Shown here: positions 63,924 through 64,000 of the stretch, one piece after another
How positions within the stretch are numbered: the stretch's first letter is position 1
How the letters are laid out: the number at the start of each line of letters is the position of its first letter
Assembly: GCA_035556555.1 (NCBI GenBank)
Contig: DATMES010000027.1
Location: forward strand, 1 to 64,000
Direction of reading: 5' to 3'
Length of the DNA stretch: 64,000 bases
DNA from: Frankiaceae bacterium
GTDB taxonomy: Bacteria; Actinomycetota; Actinomycetes; BP-191
Made by a program: the position numbers and the translations under genes
Notes under the pieces: model-generated
The model's input: only the letters and a program-made list of their open reading frames with translations
Databases searched by the model: none
What the model was told of the DNA's origin: nothing

Positions 63924-64000
63924 CTACCCGGTACCGCGCGTACCACCCGCCGGCGGCGTCCAGCCGAGCTCCGTGAGCGTCTGGTGGAACACCAGCCGCG
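63924..64000 (-). CDS. C-terminal fragment of a gene running off the right edge
   Basis: On the minus strand an open frame enters from the right edge and ends at a TAG (63924-63926). The visible 24 residues are RLVFHQTLTELGWTPPAGG, then TRGTG. It ends ten bases before the start of the STAS gene, which suggests cotranscription. Too little is visible to name a family. Confidence 0.4.
   Translation of the reverse strand, partial: RLVFHQTLTELGWTPPAGGTRGTG

Noticed and set aside
1-64000. CRISPR arrays, insertion sequences, prophage or integrative elements
   Set aside because: I found no regularly spaced direct repeats, transposase or integrase motifs, or attachment-site duplications at the tRNA genes.

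Overview
The window is chromosomal DNA from a high-GC actinobacterium. The evidence is uniformly high third-position GC, many GTG starts, an SsgA-family regulator (55877-56308), an RskA-type anti-sigma factor, LPxTG-type surface proteins and a streptomycete-like Cys-Ser-Gly motif in histidine ammonia-lyase. The genus cannot be fixed from this sequence. I see no rRNA, CRISPR array, transposase, integrase or phage gene. Four tRNA genes are present: Cys(GCA), Val(GAC), Gly(GCC) and Val(CAC).

Layout. 0.1-5.3 kb: a CbbX/SpoVK-like AAA+ ATPase faces an operon encoding a solute-binding/vWA fusion, a membrane/coiled-coil protein and PspA, probably an envelope-stress module. 5.4-14.8 kb: a GAF/PAS histidine kinase, secreted BNR-type and Ig-like-repeat proteins, and two coupled subtilases. 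14.8-22.6 kb: an acyl-CoA carboxyltransferase directly behind two tRNAs, a peptide-subtilase-peptide operon, a dehydrogenase/MmcQ pair, a RiPP-like precursor, an HTH protein and a flotillin behind an operator-like palindrome. 22.7-31.3 kb: three tandem secreted RCC1-repeat proteins, the middle one frameshifted, plus a trypsin-like protease. 31.4-37.4 kb: a tyrosinase-vWA fusion with a small coupled partner, then secreted proteins. 37.7-43.5 kb: a large multidomain carbohydrate-active protein and a cluster of four RiPP-like precursors. 44.4-55.1 kb: histidine utilisation genes (hutG-like, then hutH, an unknown gene, hutU, hutI), interrupted by an LVIVD protein, an LPxTG protein, a DNA glycosylase and two lipoproteins. 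55.2-64 kb: a VapBC-type toxin-antitoxin pair, the SsgA-like protein, an ECF sigma/anti-sigma/degenerate-kinase operon, a sortase-anchored ice-binding-like protein, an unusual membrane-anchored sigma-like protein, a fourth subtilase and a STAS protein.

The dominant theme is the cell surface and secretion: at least 18 products carry signal peptides, four are subtilases and six are small Cys-containing exported peptides. Two features look least described. One is a set of five short precursors with an LxLKKExLxEL leader, with no maturation enzyme in the window. The other is an operon in which two peptides sharing a CVxYPCY motif bracket an atypical subtilase. Two kinds of 54-nt palindromic repeat recur in intergenic positions.

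All assignments come from reading motifs and translations. No database search was run.
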